Shown here in pieces: positions 26,444 through 35,518 of a stretch of 64,000 nt of DNA (positions are counted from its first letter, which is position 1; every line of letters begins with the position of its first letter). A program made the translations under genes and the position numbers. Location: assembly GCA_934675205.1 (NCBI GenBank), contig CAKUPQ010000002.1, positions 62,001 to 126,000 on the forward strand. Direction: 5' to 3'. The notes below the pieces were generated by a model that made no database searches, was not told the DNA's origin, and saw nothing but the letters and a program-made list of their open reading frames with translations. This stretch comes from an uncultured Flavobacteriaceae bacterium (lineage in GTDB: Bacteria; Bacteroidota; Bacteroidia; Flavobacteriales; Flavobacteriaceae).

Positions 26444-27394
26444 TTACTGATTCAGATGTTCGTCCATTCTGTAAACTGAATCATCACCCTCCAAAATCTG
26501 AATATAACTTCGGTATCTTGACCAGAATATTTCATCGTTGTCAAGAGCTTCTTTTACAGCACAATGTGGTTCGTCTTTGTGCAGACAATTATTGAATTTA
26601 CAATGTTCTTTGAGTTTAAAGAACTCGGGAAAATAATCGGTTACTTCCTGCGGTTGCATATCAACCATTCCGAAACCTCTGATTCCGGGTGTGTCAATGA
26701 TTTTTGCTCCGAACGATAAATCGTACATTTCGGCAAATGTAGTGGTGTGCTGTCCTTGTTTGTTTGATTCGGAAATTTCGGTTGTTTTCAGGTTTAATGC
26801 AGGTTCAAGTGTATTTACCAAAGTAGATTTTCCCACTCCAGAATGTCCCGAAAACATACTTGTTTTGCCTTTCATCAGTTCTTTGAGCTTGTCAATTCCT
26901 TTGTTTTCGGTAGCTGAAACTCTCAAACATTCATATCCGATTGAAGAATAAATATGTTGCAGAAAAAGTTGATTGTCTAATTCTTCTCCCTCAAGTGTAT
27001 CAATTTTATTGAAAACCAAAACAGCTTTGATGTTGTATGCTTCTGCTGTCGCTAAAAATCTATCAATAAAAGTAGTGGAAGTAAGCGGATAATTCATCGT
27101 AACCAACAGAAACATCTGGTCAATATTCGAGGCAATGATATGAATCTGTTTGGAAAGATTAACTGATTTTCGGACGATGTAATTTTTTCTGTCGTGAATG
27201 TTTGTGATAAGTCCGATAACCTCATCAGAAGAATTGTCTAATTCAAAATCGACTATATCTCCGACAGCTATCGGATTGGTACTTTTGATTCCTTTGATTC
27301 GGAATTTTCCTTTGATACGACATTGATAGAATTTTTGGTCTTCCGCCTTTACGGAATACCAGCTACCTGTGGATTTATATACGATTCCTGTCAT
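26444..27394 (-). CDS. rsgA: Ribosome biogenesis GTPase RsgA
   Basis: A 316-residue circularly permuted GTPase. An N-terminal OB fold precedes G4 (NKID), then G1 (GHSGVGKST) and G3 (DTPGIRGFG), and a C-terminal zinc finger (HCKFNNCLHKDEPHC). It helps mature the 30S subunit at the decoding centre. It stands alone between the GNAT and rpmA genes. Confidence 0.95.
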   Translation of the reverse strand: MTGIVYKSTGSWYSVKAEDQKFYQCRIKGKFRIKGIKSTNPIAVGDIVDFELDNSSDEVIGLITNIHDRKNYIVRKSVNLSKQIHIIASNIDQMFLLVTMNYPLTSTTFIDRFLATAEAYNIKAVLVFNKIDTLEGEELDNQLFLQHIYSSIGYECLRVSATENKGIDKLKELMKGKTSMFSGHSGVGKSTLVNTLEPALNLKTTEISESNKQGQHTTTFAEMYDLSFGAKIIDTPGIRGFGMVDMQPQEVTDYFPEFFKLKEHCKFNNCLHKDEPHCAVKEALDNDEIFWSRYRSYIQILEGDDSVYRMDEHLNQ

Positions 27395-27424
27395 AAATTT
27401 GTATCAAAGTTTATTCAAGCAAGA

Positions 27425-27453
27425 AAAGCCACCTGTAAATTACAAGTGGCTTT
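27425..27453 (-). terminator. Terminator of rplU-rpmA
   Basis: AAAGCCACCTGTA (27425-27437) pairs with TACAAGTGGCTTT (27441-27453) with one mismatch, directly behind the rpmA stop. Confidence 0.8.
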
Positions 27454-27475
27454 CGTGTTATGAAATGACAGGTTT

Positions 27476-27736
27476 TTAAGCCTCAAAAGGAACAACAGAA
27501 ACGTATGATTTGTTGTCTTTTTTCTTTTGGAACTCAACTACTCCGTCAACTTTAGCGTGCAATGTGTGGTCTTTACCTACGTAAACATTCTCCCCAGCAT
27601 TGTGCTTTGTACCTCTTTGTCTAACGATGATGTTTCCTGCAATAGCAGCCTGACCACCATAGATTTTAACTCCCAATCGTTTCGAGTGAGATTCTCTACC
27701 GTTCTTCGAACTACCGACACCTTTCTTGTGAGCCAT
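27476..27736 (-). CDS. rpmA: 50S ribosomal protein L27
   Basis: An 86-residue L27 with the normal start [20 protein letters not shown], so no N-terminal cleavage peptide of the Firmicutes type. The N-terminal tail reaches the peptidyl-transferase centre. Second gene of the rplU-rpmA operon, 32 bp behind rplU. Confidence 0.97.
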   Translation of the reverse strand: MAHKKGVGSSKNGRESHSKRLGVKIYGGQAAIAGNIIVRQRGTKHNAGENVYVGKDHTLHAKVDGVVEFQKKKDNKSYVSVVPFEA

Positions 27737-27768
27737 TGTGTTTTATTTTTTTAGATTATTAAAATGAA

Positions 27769-28425
27769 TTAAACTTCTTTACCTCCGTTTAATTCGTCTT
27801 GCCATTTTTGTAACTCGTCCCATTTTCCGTCAGCTGCAAGTTGTGCTTGTTCTGCCCAAGTTGTAGGATCTAAATGAGATAAAGTTGAACTTGCATCAAC
27901 CAAAATTTCTTTAGTCTCGTCAGCTGATTTAGCAGCTAATTTAGCAAAAGTATCAACTCCTGCATTAACTAAAGCTTCTGATGCTTTTGGTCCGATTCCT
28001 TCGATTTTAGTCAAATCATCTCCTGCTTTTGCTTTTTTAGCAGGTGCTTTTTTCTCTTCTTTTACTGCCTCTGTTTTTGCTTCAGCTTTTTTTGCAGGAG
28101 CTGCTTTTGCACCACTTGCAGAAATTGAAACAATTTCGATTTGAGTTAAAGATTGACGATGACCGTTTTTCTTTTTGTAACCTTTTCTTCTTTTCTTTTT
28201 GAAAACGATTACTTTATCACCTTTAAGGTGTTGTAAAACTTTCGCTTCTACCGAAGCTCCGTCTATAGCCGGGGCGCCTAAAGTGATTGCTCCTGCGTTG
28301 TCCAACAAAAGAACTTTTGAAAAACTTACGTTTTTTCCTTCTTCTGTATCCAAACGATGAACAAAAACTTTTTGGTCTTTGCTTACTTTAAATTGTTGCC
28401 CTGCTATCTCTACGATTGCGTACAT
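27769..28425 (-). CDS. rplU: 50S ribosomal protein L21 with helix-hairpin-helix extension
   Basis: A 218-residue protein. Residues 1-102 are a normal L21. A linker rich in Lys and Ala (about 105-135) follows, then a helix-hairpin-helix-like domain (LTKIEGIGPKASEALVNAGV, about 138-157) and a further helical end. The canonical protein is about 103 residues, so more than half of this one is extra. Extensions of this kind are known in Flavobacteriia but have no assigned function; the HhH fold suggests RNA or DNA contact. Confidence 0.93.
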   Translation of the reverse strand: MYAIVEIAGQQFKVSKDQKVFVHRLDTEEGKNVSFSKVLLLDNAGAITLGAPAIDGASVEAKVLQHLKGDKVIVFKKKRRKGYKKKNGHRQSLTQIEIVSISASGAKAAPAKKAEAKTEAVKEEKKAPAKKAKAGDDLTKIEGIGPKASEALVNAGVDTFAKLAAKSADETKEILVDASSTLSHLDPTTWAEQAQLAADGKWDELQKWQDELNGGKEV

Positions 28426-28464
28426 AACAATATGTTTAGATTAAAAAATATTTTTAAGAGTTTG

Positions 28465-28496
28465 CAAATGTATGACATTTTATTAAATCACACAAA
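28465..28496 (-). promoter_or_regulatory. Promoter of rplU-rpmA
   Basis: Read on the minus strand: TTTG (28493-28496), a 20-bp spacer and TACATTTG (28465-28472), about 40 bp upstream of rplU. Confidence 0.65.
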
Positions 28497-28564
28497 TCCT
28501 TTCGGTTATTTATTTTTGATTTTGTAAAGTTTTACCGATTCGTGTGTAATTGGGTGATTTAGTG

Positions 28565-28572
28565 TAAATTTG
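28565..28572 (+). promoter_or_regulatory. -7 box of the DUF3109 gene
   Basis: TAAATTTG, 27 bp before the ATG at 28599. No convincing -33 TTG at the right distance. Confidence 0.4.
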
Positions 28573-28598
28573 TAGCCGTTTTAAAACACAAATTTATA

Positions 28599-29168
28599 AT
28601 GTTTCAGTTAGGAAAAACAATAGTATCGGAAGAAATTTTAGAAAAGGAGTTTGTTTGCAATCTTTCTGCCTGCAAAGGAGCTTGTTGCGTTGATGGAGAT
28701 GCAGGAGCTCCACTATCGGAAGAAGAAACCAAAATCTTGGAAGAAATCTATCCGAAAGTAAAGCCTTATTTGAGAAAGGAAGGAATTGAAGCTATTGAAA
28801 ATCAAGGTGCTTGGGTTACAGGTTGGGACGGAGGTCTCGAAACTCCACTTATTGACGGAAAAGATTGTGCCTATGTCATTTTTGATGGGGCAACCGCTCT
28901 TTGTGGAATCGAACAAGCTTATAACGAGGGAATCGTCGATTGGAAAAAACCGGTTTCCTGTCATTTGTACCCTATCCGAATTAAAGATTTTTCGGATTTT
29001 TCGGCTGTAAATTACCATCGTTGGGATATTTGTAACGATGCCTGTTCTCTCGGAAAAGAACTTGGAGTACCTGTATATAAATTCGTCAAAGAAGCTCTGG
29101 TCAGACGTTTCGGACAGCAGTGGTATGAAGAACTCGAAAAAGTAGCGGAAGAATATACGAAACGATGA
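28599..29168 (+). CDS. DUF3109 cysteine-rich protein
   Basis: A 189-residue protein with ten cysteines in the DUF3109 pattern: CNLSACKGACC near the N-terminus, single cysteines in GKDCAY and ALCGIE, then SCHLYP and DICNDAC. The arrangement suggests a metal or iron-sulfur site, as in the related YkgJ family, but the role is unknown. It is cytoplasmic, with no signal peptide. A substrate-binding lipoprotein gene follows on the same strand 31 bp later. Confidence 0.85.
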   Translation: MFQLGKTIVSEEILEKEFVCNLSACKGACCVDGDAGAPLSEEETKILEEIYPKVKPYLRKEGIEAIENQGAWVTGWDGGLETPLIDGKDCAYVIFDGATALCGIEQAYNEGIVDWKKPVSCHLYPIRIKDFSDFSAVNYHRWDICNDACSLGKELGVPVYKFVKEALVRRFGQQWYEELEKVAEEYTKR

Positions 29169-29199
29169 ACTATGAATGATGAACTATGAATGATGAACT

Positions 29200-30360
29200 A
29201 TGAAAGCACTTAAAACTCAAAACTTCTTTCTTCTTTTTTCTTTTTTCTTTCTTCTGACAAATTGTAAAAAAGAAACAGAAACCCCAACGATAAAGGCAGA
29301 AAACCAAATTGAATTTGCAACGGGATTTGAACTTTATGATTATTCGGATTTTAAGGTTTTAAAAACAAAGAATATTTCTCCCGAATCCAATAAAACCGAA
29401 ACCTATGTTTTATACAAAAACGGAGTTCAGATTCCTGATAGCTTAAAGAATTATACAAGTGTTATAATTCCGATTCAGCATATAATTGTAACTTCAACCA
29501 CACATCTTCCGTCTTTGGAAATGTTGGAAGTCGAAAATTCCCTTATCGGATTTCCGGGTTTGGATTATATTTCTTCTGAAAAAATCCGTTCATTAGTTAA
29601 TGATAAAAAAATCAGAGAAGTCGGACAAAACGAAAGTATCAATACCGAAATTGTGGTAGATCTAAACCCTGATGTTTTGGTTAGTTTTGCCATAAACGAA
29701 AGCAATCAAACCCTCGAAAACCTCAAAAATGCAGGAATAAAAATATTGTTGAACGGAGATTGGAATGAAAAAAATCCTCTCGGAAAAGCGGAATGGATTA
29801 AGTTTTTCGGAGCTTTATACGACAAAGACCAAAAAGCAAAAGAGGTTTTTGACAACATAAAATCTGATTACGAAAATGCCATCGAATTAGCTCAAAAAGC
29901 CACTACAAAACCGACTGTTATCACAGGAAACATATACGAAGATGTTTGGTATTTGCCGAAAGGCGATAGTTGGAGTGCCGTATTTTTAACACAAGCAAAT
30001 ACCGAATATTTTTGGAAAGACACTTCGGGGACAGGAAGTTTAGCTCTTTCGTTTGAGCAGGTTTTTGATACGGCTCAAAATGCAGATTTTTGGATTGGAG
30101 CCGGAAATTATTCCTCTTTAGACGAAATGATAAAAGCCAATCCGCATTACAAAGAATTCAAAGCGTTTAAGGAAGGAAATATCTATTCGTTTTCGACTAA
30201 AAAAGGAGCAACAGGAGGAGCTATTTATTATGAATTAGCCCCAAACCGACCTGATTTAGTGCTAAAAGACATTATAAAAATCACACACCCTGAACTTTTG
30301 GAAGATTACGAATTGCAGTTTTTTGAAAAGCTACAAATGATTACGAATACTACGAATTAA
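29200..30360 (+). CDS. ABC transporter substrate-binding lipoprotein (siderophore/B12 type)
   Basis: A 386-residue lipoprotein (lipobox Cys23, LLTNC) with the two-lobe fold and long connecting helix of FepB/BtuF-type binding proteins (NPDVLVSFAINE, LPSLEMLEVE, TGNIYEDVWYLP). It would capture an iron chelate, haem or cobalamin in the periplasm and pass it to the permease gene 32 bp downstream. The preceding 30 bases are a tandem of GAACTATGAATGAT, so the leader is repetitive. Confidence 0.85.
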   Translation: MKALKTQNFFLLFSFFFLLTNCKKETETPTIKAENQIEFATGFELYDYSDFKVLKTKNISPESNKTETYVLYKNGVQIPDSLKNYTSVIIPIQHIIVTSTTHLPSLEMLEVENSLIGFPGLDYISSEKIRSLVNDKKIREVGQNESINTEIVVDLNPDVLVSFAINESNQTLENLKNAGIKILLNGDWNEKNPLGKAEWIKFFGALYDKDQKAKEVFDNIKSDYENAIELAQKATTKPTVITGNIYEDVWYLPKGDSWSAVFLTQANTEYFWKDTSGTGSLALSFEQVFDTAQNADFWIGAGNYSSLDEMIKANPHYKEFKAFKEGNIYSFSTKKGATGGAIYYELAPNRPDLVLKDIIKITHPELLEDYELQFFEKLQMITNTTN

Positions 30361-30392
30361 ACGAATTGTTGAGAATACTACGAATTTTAGGA

Positions 30393-31457
30393 ATGGATAC
30401 AAACAATAAAAATAATGTAAAAGATAAAACTACGTATTCTAAACATTCGTTTACATTATTGATATTCGCAACATTCATATTATTCGTTACATTCGTACTG
30501 ATAAACATAAGTGTAGGTTCGGTTGCTATTCCGATAAAGGAAGTTTTTCGGATTTTGATAGGGGAGGAGGCCTTAAAGCAATCTTGGGAATATATCGTCT
30601 TAAACTACCGTTTACCCAAAGCTATTGTGGCAATGCTTGTCGGAATCGGGCTTTCGTTAAGCGGACTTTTGATGCAGACACTTTTCAGAAATCCACTTGC
30701 AGGGCCCTATGTGTTGGGAGTGAGTTCGGGAGCAAGTCTGGGAGTTGCTTTTGTGATTCTGGGTTCGACTTTTTTACCTGTTTTTTTGGCTGATATTTTC
30801 CTTTCGCATTACGGAATTGTTTTGGCTGCAACACTCGGAAGTTTTTTGGTATTGCTTTCGGTTTTGGCTGTTTCTCAACGGCTTAAAGATACAATGGCTA
30901 TACTGATTGTTGGGCTTATGTTCGGGAGTATTACGAGTGCTGTTGTTAGTGTTTTGACCTATTTCAGTTCAGCTGAACAACTCAAAAAATTCACACTTTG
31001 GAATCTCGGAAACCTCGGAAATCAATCTTGGGAAGCCATTTTTATTTTGCTTATAATTACCCTTGTCGGACTTGTGTTGAGCTACATTTGTATCAAACCT
31101 CTGAACGCTTTGCTTTTGGGAGAAAATTATGCCAAAAGTATGGGAATCAATTTTAACCGAACCAAAACTATCATCATCATTGCTACGAGTTTATTGGCAG
31201 GTTGTATTACTGCCTTTGTAGGTCCGATTGCTTTTGTTGGATTGGCTGTTCCGCATTTGGCAAAACTACTTTTTCAGACTTCAAATCACAAAATGCTTTT
31301 TTGGGCTACCATAAGTTTGGGAGCGATTATTATGCTGATTTGTGATACGATTGCTCAAATGCCTTCGTTTGATTTTGTAATTCCGATAAATGCTGTTACC
31401 TCGATTATTGGAGCTCCTGTTGTAATTTGGCTTTTGATTCGGAAAAGGAAATTTTAA
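30393..31457 (+). CDS. FecCD-type ABC transporter permease
   Basis: A 354-residue membrane protein with about ten helices and the family motifs RLPKAIVAMLVGIGLSLSG, NPLAGPYVLGVSSGAS and FVGPIAFVGLAVPHLAK. The ATG at 30393 was chosen; in-frame TTG codons at 30366 add only repeat-derived residues. It pairs with the upstream binding protein to import an iron chelate or B12. No ATP-binding subunit follows: the next gene is on the opposite strand, so the ATPase must be encoded elsewhere. Confidence 0.9.
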   Translation: MDTNNKNNVKDKTTYSKHSFTLLIFATFILFVTFVLINISVGSVAIPIKEVFRILIGEEALKQSWEYIVLNYRLPKAIVAMLVGIGLSLSGLLMQTLFRNPLAGPYVLGVSSGASLGVAFVILGSTFLPVFLADIFLSHYGIVLAATLGSFLVLLSVLAVSQRLKDTMAILIVGLMFGSITSAVVSVLTYFSSAEQLKKFTLWNLGNLGNQSWEAIFILLIITLVGLVLSYICIKPLNALLLGENYAKSMGINFNRTKTIIIIATSLLAGCITAFVGPIAFVGLAVPHLAKLLFQTSNHKMLFWATISLGAIIMLICDTIAQMPSFDFVIPINAVTSIIGAPVVIWLLIRKRKF

Positions 31458-31511
31458 CGATGAATGATGAACGAGTAACTATGAACTATGAGTAAATTCA
31501 TCGTTCATCGT

Positions 31512-32111
31512 TTATAGTTTTCTTAAAATTTTCCTTGCAGTTGCTTTATAGGCAGGGGAGTGTTCGGTATATCCGTCAGAAAGAATTTGTTTGAGCTCGG
31601 GATAAATCCAATCTTGGTGTTTTCCTAAAATAAAAAGCGTTTCGGCTGAATAGGCTTTGGCTGCTACTTTTTCGTCCGAAATAAGTCTGTCCATACAACA
31701 TTCCGTTATTTGAGTGATTTGCTTTTCAGATAAGTGGAATTGTGGATTTTCAGAGTAATTTTCCTTGCTAACCAGATATGTAATTTTAGTGATTGGTCTT
31801 ATAGCCGAATCGTGAGTATATTCCGAAATAATGTTACAAAACCTTTCAAGATGCGGAATTATCAGTGCGATTTCTTGTTCAAACACAAGTTCCAAAACCC
31901 AACAAGCTTTAAAGTGAAATTTATTATCCGTATCGAAAGCAACAGCAATAAGTTCGTCGAGCAAAACCTTATCACTCAAAACCCAATCTCTCAAATCTTC
32001 TCTGGGTTTTCTGTGAGCTGTACTGTTATAGAGTTGCTGTAATAATATTTTTTTTCTGATTTCGGGCTTTTCGGACACTTCAATTTTAGTATTTATTTTT
32101 TTGTAAACCAA
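31512..32111 (-). CDS. Hypothetical helical protein, TTG start
   Basis: A 199-residue soluble protein made almost entirely of amphipathic helices in a repeating pattern suggestive of HEAT/armadillo repeats (KACWVLELVFEQE, ACWVLE, KATARKILRKL). There is no ATG near the N-terminus; TTG at 32109-32111 is used and is supported by a consensus promoter 38 bp upstream. Function unknown. Confidence 0.6.
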   Translation of the reverse strand: MVYKKINTKIEVSEKPEIRKKILLQQLYNSTAHRKPREDLRDWVLSDKVLLDELIAVAFDTDNKFHFKACWVLELVFEQEIALIIPHLERFCNIISEYTHDSAIRPITKITYLVSKENYSENPQFHLSEKQITQITECCMDRLISDEKVAAKAYSAETLFILGKHQDWIYPELKQILSDGYTEHSPAYKATARKILRKL

Positions 32112-32148
32112 ATTCTGAATGGTGTAATTTAGACTGAAAATAGTCTGA

Positions 32149-32176
32149 CAAAGGTATTAAATTAAAGGAAAAACAA
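32149..32176 (-). promoter_or_regulatory. Promoter of the helical-repeat protein gene
   Basis: Minus strand: TTG (32174-32176), a 17-bp spacer and TACCTTTG (32149-32156). Confidence 0.6.
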
Positions 32177-32186
32177 TACGTAAGGT

Positions 32187-33521
32187 TTACAAAACACTTT
32201 TGAGATTAAATGTGTATTTCAGAATTTGATTATTCCTTTTGACTTCAAACCGTATTTGTTTGTCTTCTTGGGATTTCAGAAGATTATTAATTTTCTGTAA
32301 AGATAATGTGTAGGCTTTTTTTCCGTTAATGGAAATTATTTCGTCGTCTTTGAGCAATCCGGCTATGGCTGCAGGCGAATTTTTTCGGATGCTGTAAATC
32401 TTAAAAACAGGCTTTAGTTCAAACTGATAATTAAATGTTCTTAGCTGACTATCCATTAAGTTTTGTTCTTTTTCATATCGGGAGACAGGAACTATTGTCT
32501 GAACCCATTCCAATCCTGCGTGATGGATTTCGATACCACTCATATTAAACAGAAAAGGTTTGTTGTAGTGAGAATTAGGTTTGAGGTAAAGCGATTTTTC
32601 GGCATAATTTATAACCACTGTAAACCGGCTTAAAATTTCTGCTCCTACCGAACCTGCTACGTTGTGATTGGTTATATTCTTAATTGACAACGTATCGGGA
32701 AAAGCAATATAAGGCTGTTTAAAAGTATAGTCGTGCATAATAACCCTGTCGAGTTTGGCTCTTTTTCCGTACACTTCACCACTAAATCCTCTACCCAAAA
32801 AATCGTCAAAATTATTGTCGGGCAGTATGGCTTGAGGAATCTTGTCCTGAAACAGCCATATAGCATCTCCGTTTCCGATATCTACCAACAGCTTGAGCAT
32901 AATTTTACGATTATTCAATATCATATCTGCTGTAAGATAAGGCTTGTTGTTTTCGATAGAGATATCAAGTTTTTTAAACTTTTTGCGTAACTTTTTTTGA
33001 ATCGTGCTTATATCCTTATAAACGTGGATTTTGTTACGGATATAATCTATTTCTATAATGTGGTTTTTAAAAAACTCAAATCCTAAAATGCCGTTTACGG
33101 GAATTCCGAATCCCGAAGATATGTTGAAATCCTCATCAATTATAATATAAATATCGTGGTTGTAATCCACAAAATCCTTTGCTGCCGAAACGGTATTTTT
33201 AGATGTTTTAAACCCTTCTACATTTTTCAGAGTACTTCCTAAACCTCTAAATCGTACTTTTTCCATACCTGAAAATTCTATCTCCTCTACGTTTTCAAGG
33301 CTAAACAAAATGGTTTTGTCCGTTCCCGAATCCAACAAAAAAACCATAGGGACATTATTAATATTTACATCAATAAATATCAGATTGTTGATAGAAGTAA
33401 AAGGAATAGTGAGTTTGTCCTTGTCCGAAGTAATATACAGACCGTTTTTTTGACCCGAAACAACAGAAAAAACAAGACAGCCCAAAAGGGTTATGAAAAT
33501 ATGCAGAAATCTATTTTTCAA
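32187..33521 (-). CDS. Secreted retropepsin-like aspartyl protease with PDZ domain, TTG start
   Basis: A 444-residue protein with a signal peptide (ending near VVSGQK). It has two aspartyl-protease-type motifs, FLLDSGTD (Asp64) and LLVDIGNGD (about 214), so the active site is likely formed within one chain, and a C-terminal PDZ domain (about 355-440, INGKKAYTLSL). It is likely periplasmic or outer-membrane associated. TTG at 33519-33521 is the start because no upstream ATG exists and TATATTTG (33541-33548 on the minus strand) lies 20 bp before it. Confidence 0.8.
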   Translation of the reverse strand: MKNRFLHIFITLLGCLVFSVVSGQKNGLYITSDKDKLTIPFTSINNLIFIDVNINNVPMVFLLDSGTDKTILFSLENVEEIEFSGMEKVRFRGLGSTLKNVEGFKTSKNTVSAAKDFVDYNHDIYIIIDEDFNISSGFGIPVNGILGFEFFKNHIIEIDYIRNKIHVYKDISTIQKKLRKKFKKLDISIENNKPYLTADMILNNRKIMLKLLVDIGNGDAIWLFQDKIPQAILPDNNFDDFLGRGFSGEVYGKRAKLDRVIMHDYTFKQPYIAFPDTLSIKNITNHNVAGSVGAEILSRFTVVINYAEKSLYLKPNSHYNKPFLFNMSGIEIHHAGLEWVQTIVPVSRYEKEQNLMDSQLRTFNYQFELKPVFKIYSIRKNSPAAIAGLLKDDEIISINGKKAYTLSLQKINNLLKSQEDKQIRFEVKRNNQILKYTFNLKSVL

Positions 33522-33540
33522 CTATTTGATTTTACAATAC

Positions 33541-33548
33541 CAAATATA
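33541..33548 (-). promoter_or_regulatory. -7 box supporting the TTG start of the aspartyl protease
   Basis: CAAATATA on the plus strand reads TATATTTG on the minus strand. It places transcription start a few bases before the TTG codon at 33521. A TTG-like -33 candidate is at 33565-33567, 16 bp away. Confidence 0.5.
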
Positions 33549-33571
33549 CGAAAAACAAGATAATCAATTAA

Positions 33572-34339
33572 TTATTTGACCATTTTCGTAATCTCGATAA
33601 AATCCTCAACCGATAATTGTTCGGGACGTAAATCGAAAATTTTATCTTCTTTTTTGTCTTCGGGAATTCCGATGGGTTTAAGGCTGTTTCGTAGGGTTTT
33701 TCGCCTTTGGTTGAAAGCGGTTTTAACTACGTTAAAGAATAATTTTTCGTCACATTCCAAACGGAAATTCTCTTTTCGGGTGAGTTTCAACACTCCCGAT
33801 TTTACTTTGGGAGGTGGAGTAAAAACATTTTCCGAAACCGTAAACAGATATTCAGCTTCATAAAAAGCCTGTACCAAAACCGAAAGAATTCCGTAGGTTT
33901 TACTTCCTTTTTTCTCACAGATTCTCTCTGCTACTTCCTTTTGGAACATTCCTGAAAATTCAACTACTTGCTCTCTTAATTCCAAAGCTCTGAAAACAAT
34001 TTGAGACGAAATATTATACGGAAAGTTTCCGATAATCGCAAAAGGTTCTTTTCCGAAAACTTCGGATAAATCGTATTTCAAGAAATCTTTTGAGATGATT
34101 TTGTTATGTAATTTAAAATAATGGCTTTGCAGGTACTCAACCGATTCGGTATCGATCTCAATGACATAGGTGTCGATAGGTTTTTCGAGTAAGTATTTAG
34201 TCAAAACTCCCATTCCCGGACCGATTTCCAATACTTTGTTATATCCCTCACAAGAAAGCGTATCCGCTATTTTTCGAGCAATGTTTTCATCATTCAAAAA
34301 ATGTTGTCCGAGGTGTTTTTTTGCTTTTACTTTGTCCAT
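33572..34339 (-). CDS. rsmA: 16S rRNA dimethyladenosine transferase
   Basis: A 255-residue KsgA/RsmA that dimethylates two adjacent adenines near the 3' end of 16S rRNA. SAM motif [13 protein letters not shown] (37-48) and the catalytic GNFPYNISS (motif IV) are intact. Its 5' leader (34340-34441) is made of TTTAAAG repeats and a CTCGATACGCTCCACT element. Confidence 0.96.
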   Translation of the reverse strand: MDKVKAKKHLGQHFLNDENIARKIADTLSCEGYNKVLEIGPGMGVLTKYLLEKPIDTYVIEIDTESVEYLQSHYFKLHNKIISKDFLKYDLSEVFGKEPFAIIGNFPYNISSQIVFRALELREQVVEFSGMFQKEVAERICEKKGSKTYGILSVLVQAFYEAEYLFTVSENVFTPPPKVKSGVLKLTRKENFRLECDEKLFFNVVKTAFNQRRKTLRNSLKPIGIPEDKKEDKIFDLRPEQLSVEDFIEITKMVK

Positions 34340-34441
34340 ATTTTTGGTTTAAAGTTTCAGGTTTAAAGTTTAAAGTTTAAAGTTGTTCTCGATACGCTCC
34401 ACTTTGTTCCGCTACTCGAACTGACGTACTGCGACTGATAA

Positions 34442-35518
34442 CTAAAATTCTATCTTTTTCCCTGTTTCCAATCCTTGAGATTTTGCGAAAACCCCACACA
34501 TTTGGAACAACATTCTTGCTCCAACATTTCCGTCCCAGTCGTCTGTTTCTGATGGTGCAACTTCAACCAAATCAAAACCGATAATCTGCTTTTTTTCGGA
34601 TAATTTCGACAATAAATAAGATGCCTGTTCAAACGAAAATCCTCCGGGTACAGGTGTTCCCGTATTCGGGCAATACCAAGGATACATTCCGTCAATATCA
34701 AAGCTGATATGTACTTTTTCGGGTAATTCCGAAATGATTTTTTCGCATTGCTCTTTCCAAGTTGTTCCCTCGAAAGTTTGAGCTTTTAAATCCATATCCG
34801 TAAAAACCTTAACTCGTCCGTTTTCAGATTTTACAGCTTCAACCTCTTGCTCTCCAAAATCACGGATTCCAACCTGAACAATCTTACTGATTTGAGGCAG
34901 TTTCAACGCATTATACATAATTGAGGCGTGGGAATACGTAAAGCCCTCATAGGCCTTTCTTAAATCCATATGGGCATCTAAATGCAGAATTCCGAAGCTT
35001 TCGTGTTTTGTTGCCAAAGCCTCGTAATATCCCAAAGGTGTCGAGTGATCACCTCCCAACAGCACTACTTTTTTACCTTTATTCTGCCAAAACAAAACTC
35101 TTTCTTTAAGCTCGTTTTTCAGGATTTCGCTTTGCTTGTTGATTTCGTCAAGACTTGCTTTTAAAGTCGGATTATCTTCTACATTTTCTCCGTTTTCGAG
35201 AGCTTCGATAATTGGTTGGGCTTTAGCTTTGAACACATCACTTCGCTCTTTCCAATTCGGAATATCCTCGTCCATATAGATTCCCAATTTCCATAATTCG
35301 GGAAACTGCTGATGTGCCAAATCTACCTGAAAAGATGCATCAAAAACCGCATCAACTCCTTCTGATGCTCCTGCTCCGTAACTAACCGTAACCTCCCAAG
35401 GCACAGGAATTACGATGATTTCACTGTGTTCTGCTCCAAAAGGCAATCCGAATAGAGAGGCATCCGATAATCCTGGATCGTTCGGATTAAAATTGTTTAT
35501 GATTTCTTGTTTTGTCAT
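34442..35518 (-). CDS. Ureohydrolase (arginase/agmatinase family)
   Basis: A 358-residue member of the binuclear manganese ureohydrolases: GGDHSTPLG, HLDAHMDLR and SFDIDGMYP supply the metal ligands. It is longer than typical agmatinases owing to about 40 extra residues (about 85-130). Bacteroidota homologues are labelled agmatinase, arginase or formimidoylglutamase; the substrate cannot be told from sequence. The start ATG overlaps the stop of the upstream DUF1016 nuclease gene by 4 bp, so the two are coupled. Confidence 0.88.
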   Translation of the reverse strand: MTKQEIINNFNPNDPGLSDASLFGLPFGAEHSEIIVIPVPWEVTVSYGAGASEGVDAVFDASFQVDLAHQQFPELWKLGIYMDEDIPNWKERSDVFKAKAQPIIEALENGENVEDNPTLKASLDEINKQSEILKNELKERVLFWQNKGKKVVLLGGDHSTPLGYYEALATKHESFGILHLDAHMDLRKAYEGFTYSHASIMYNALKLPQISKIVQVGIRDFGEQEVEAVKSENGRVKVFTDMDLKAQTFEGTTWKEQCEKIISELPEKVHISFDIDGMYPWYCPNTGTPVPGGFSFEQASYLLSKLSEKKQIIGFDLVEVAPSETDDWDGNVGARMLFQMCGVFAKSQGLETGKKIEF

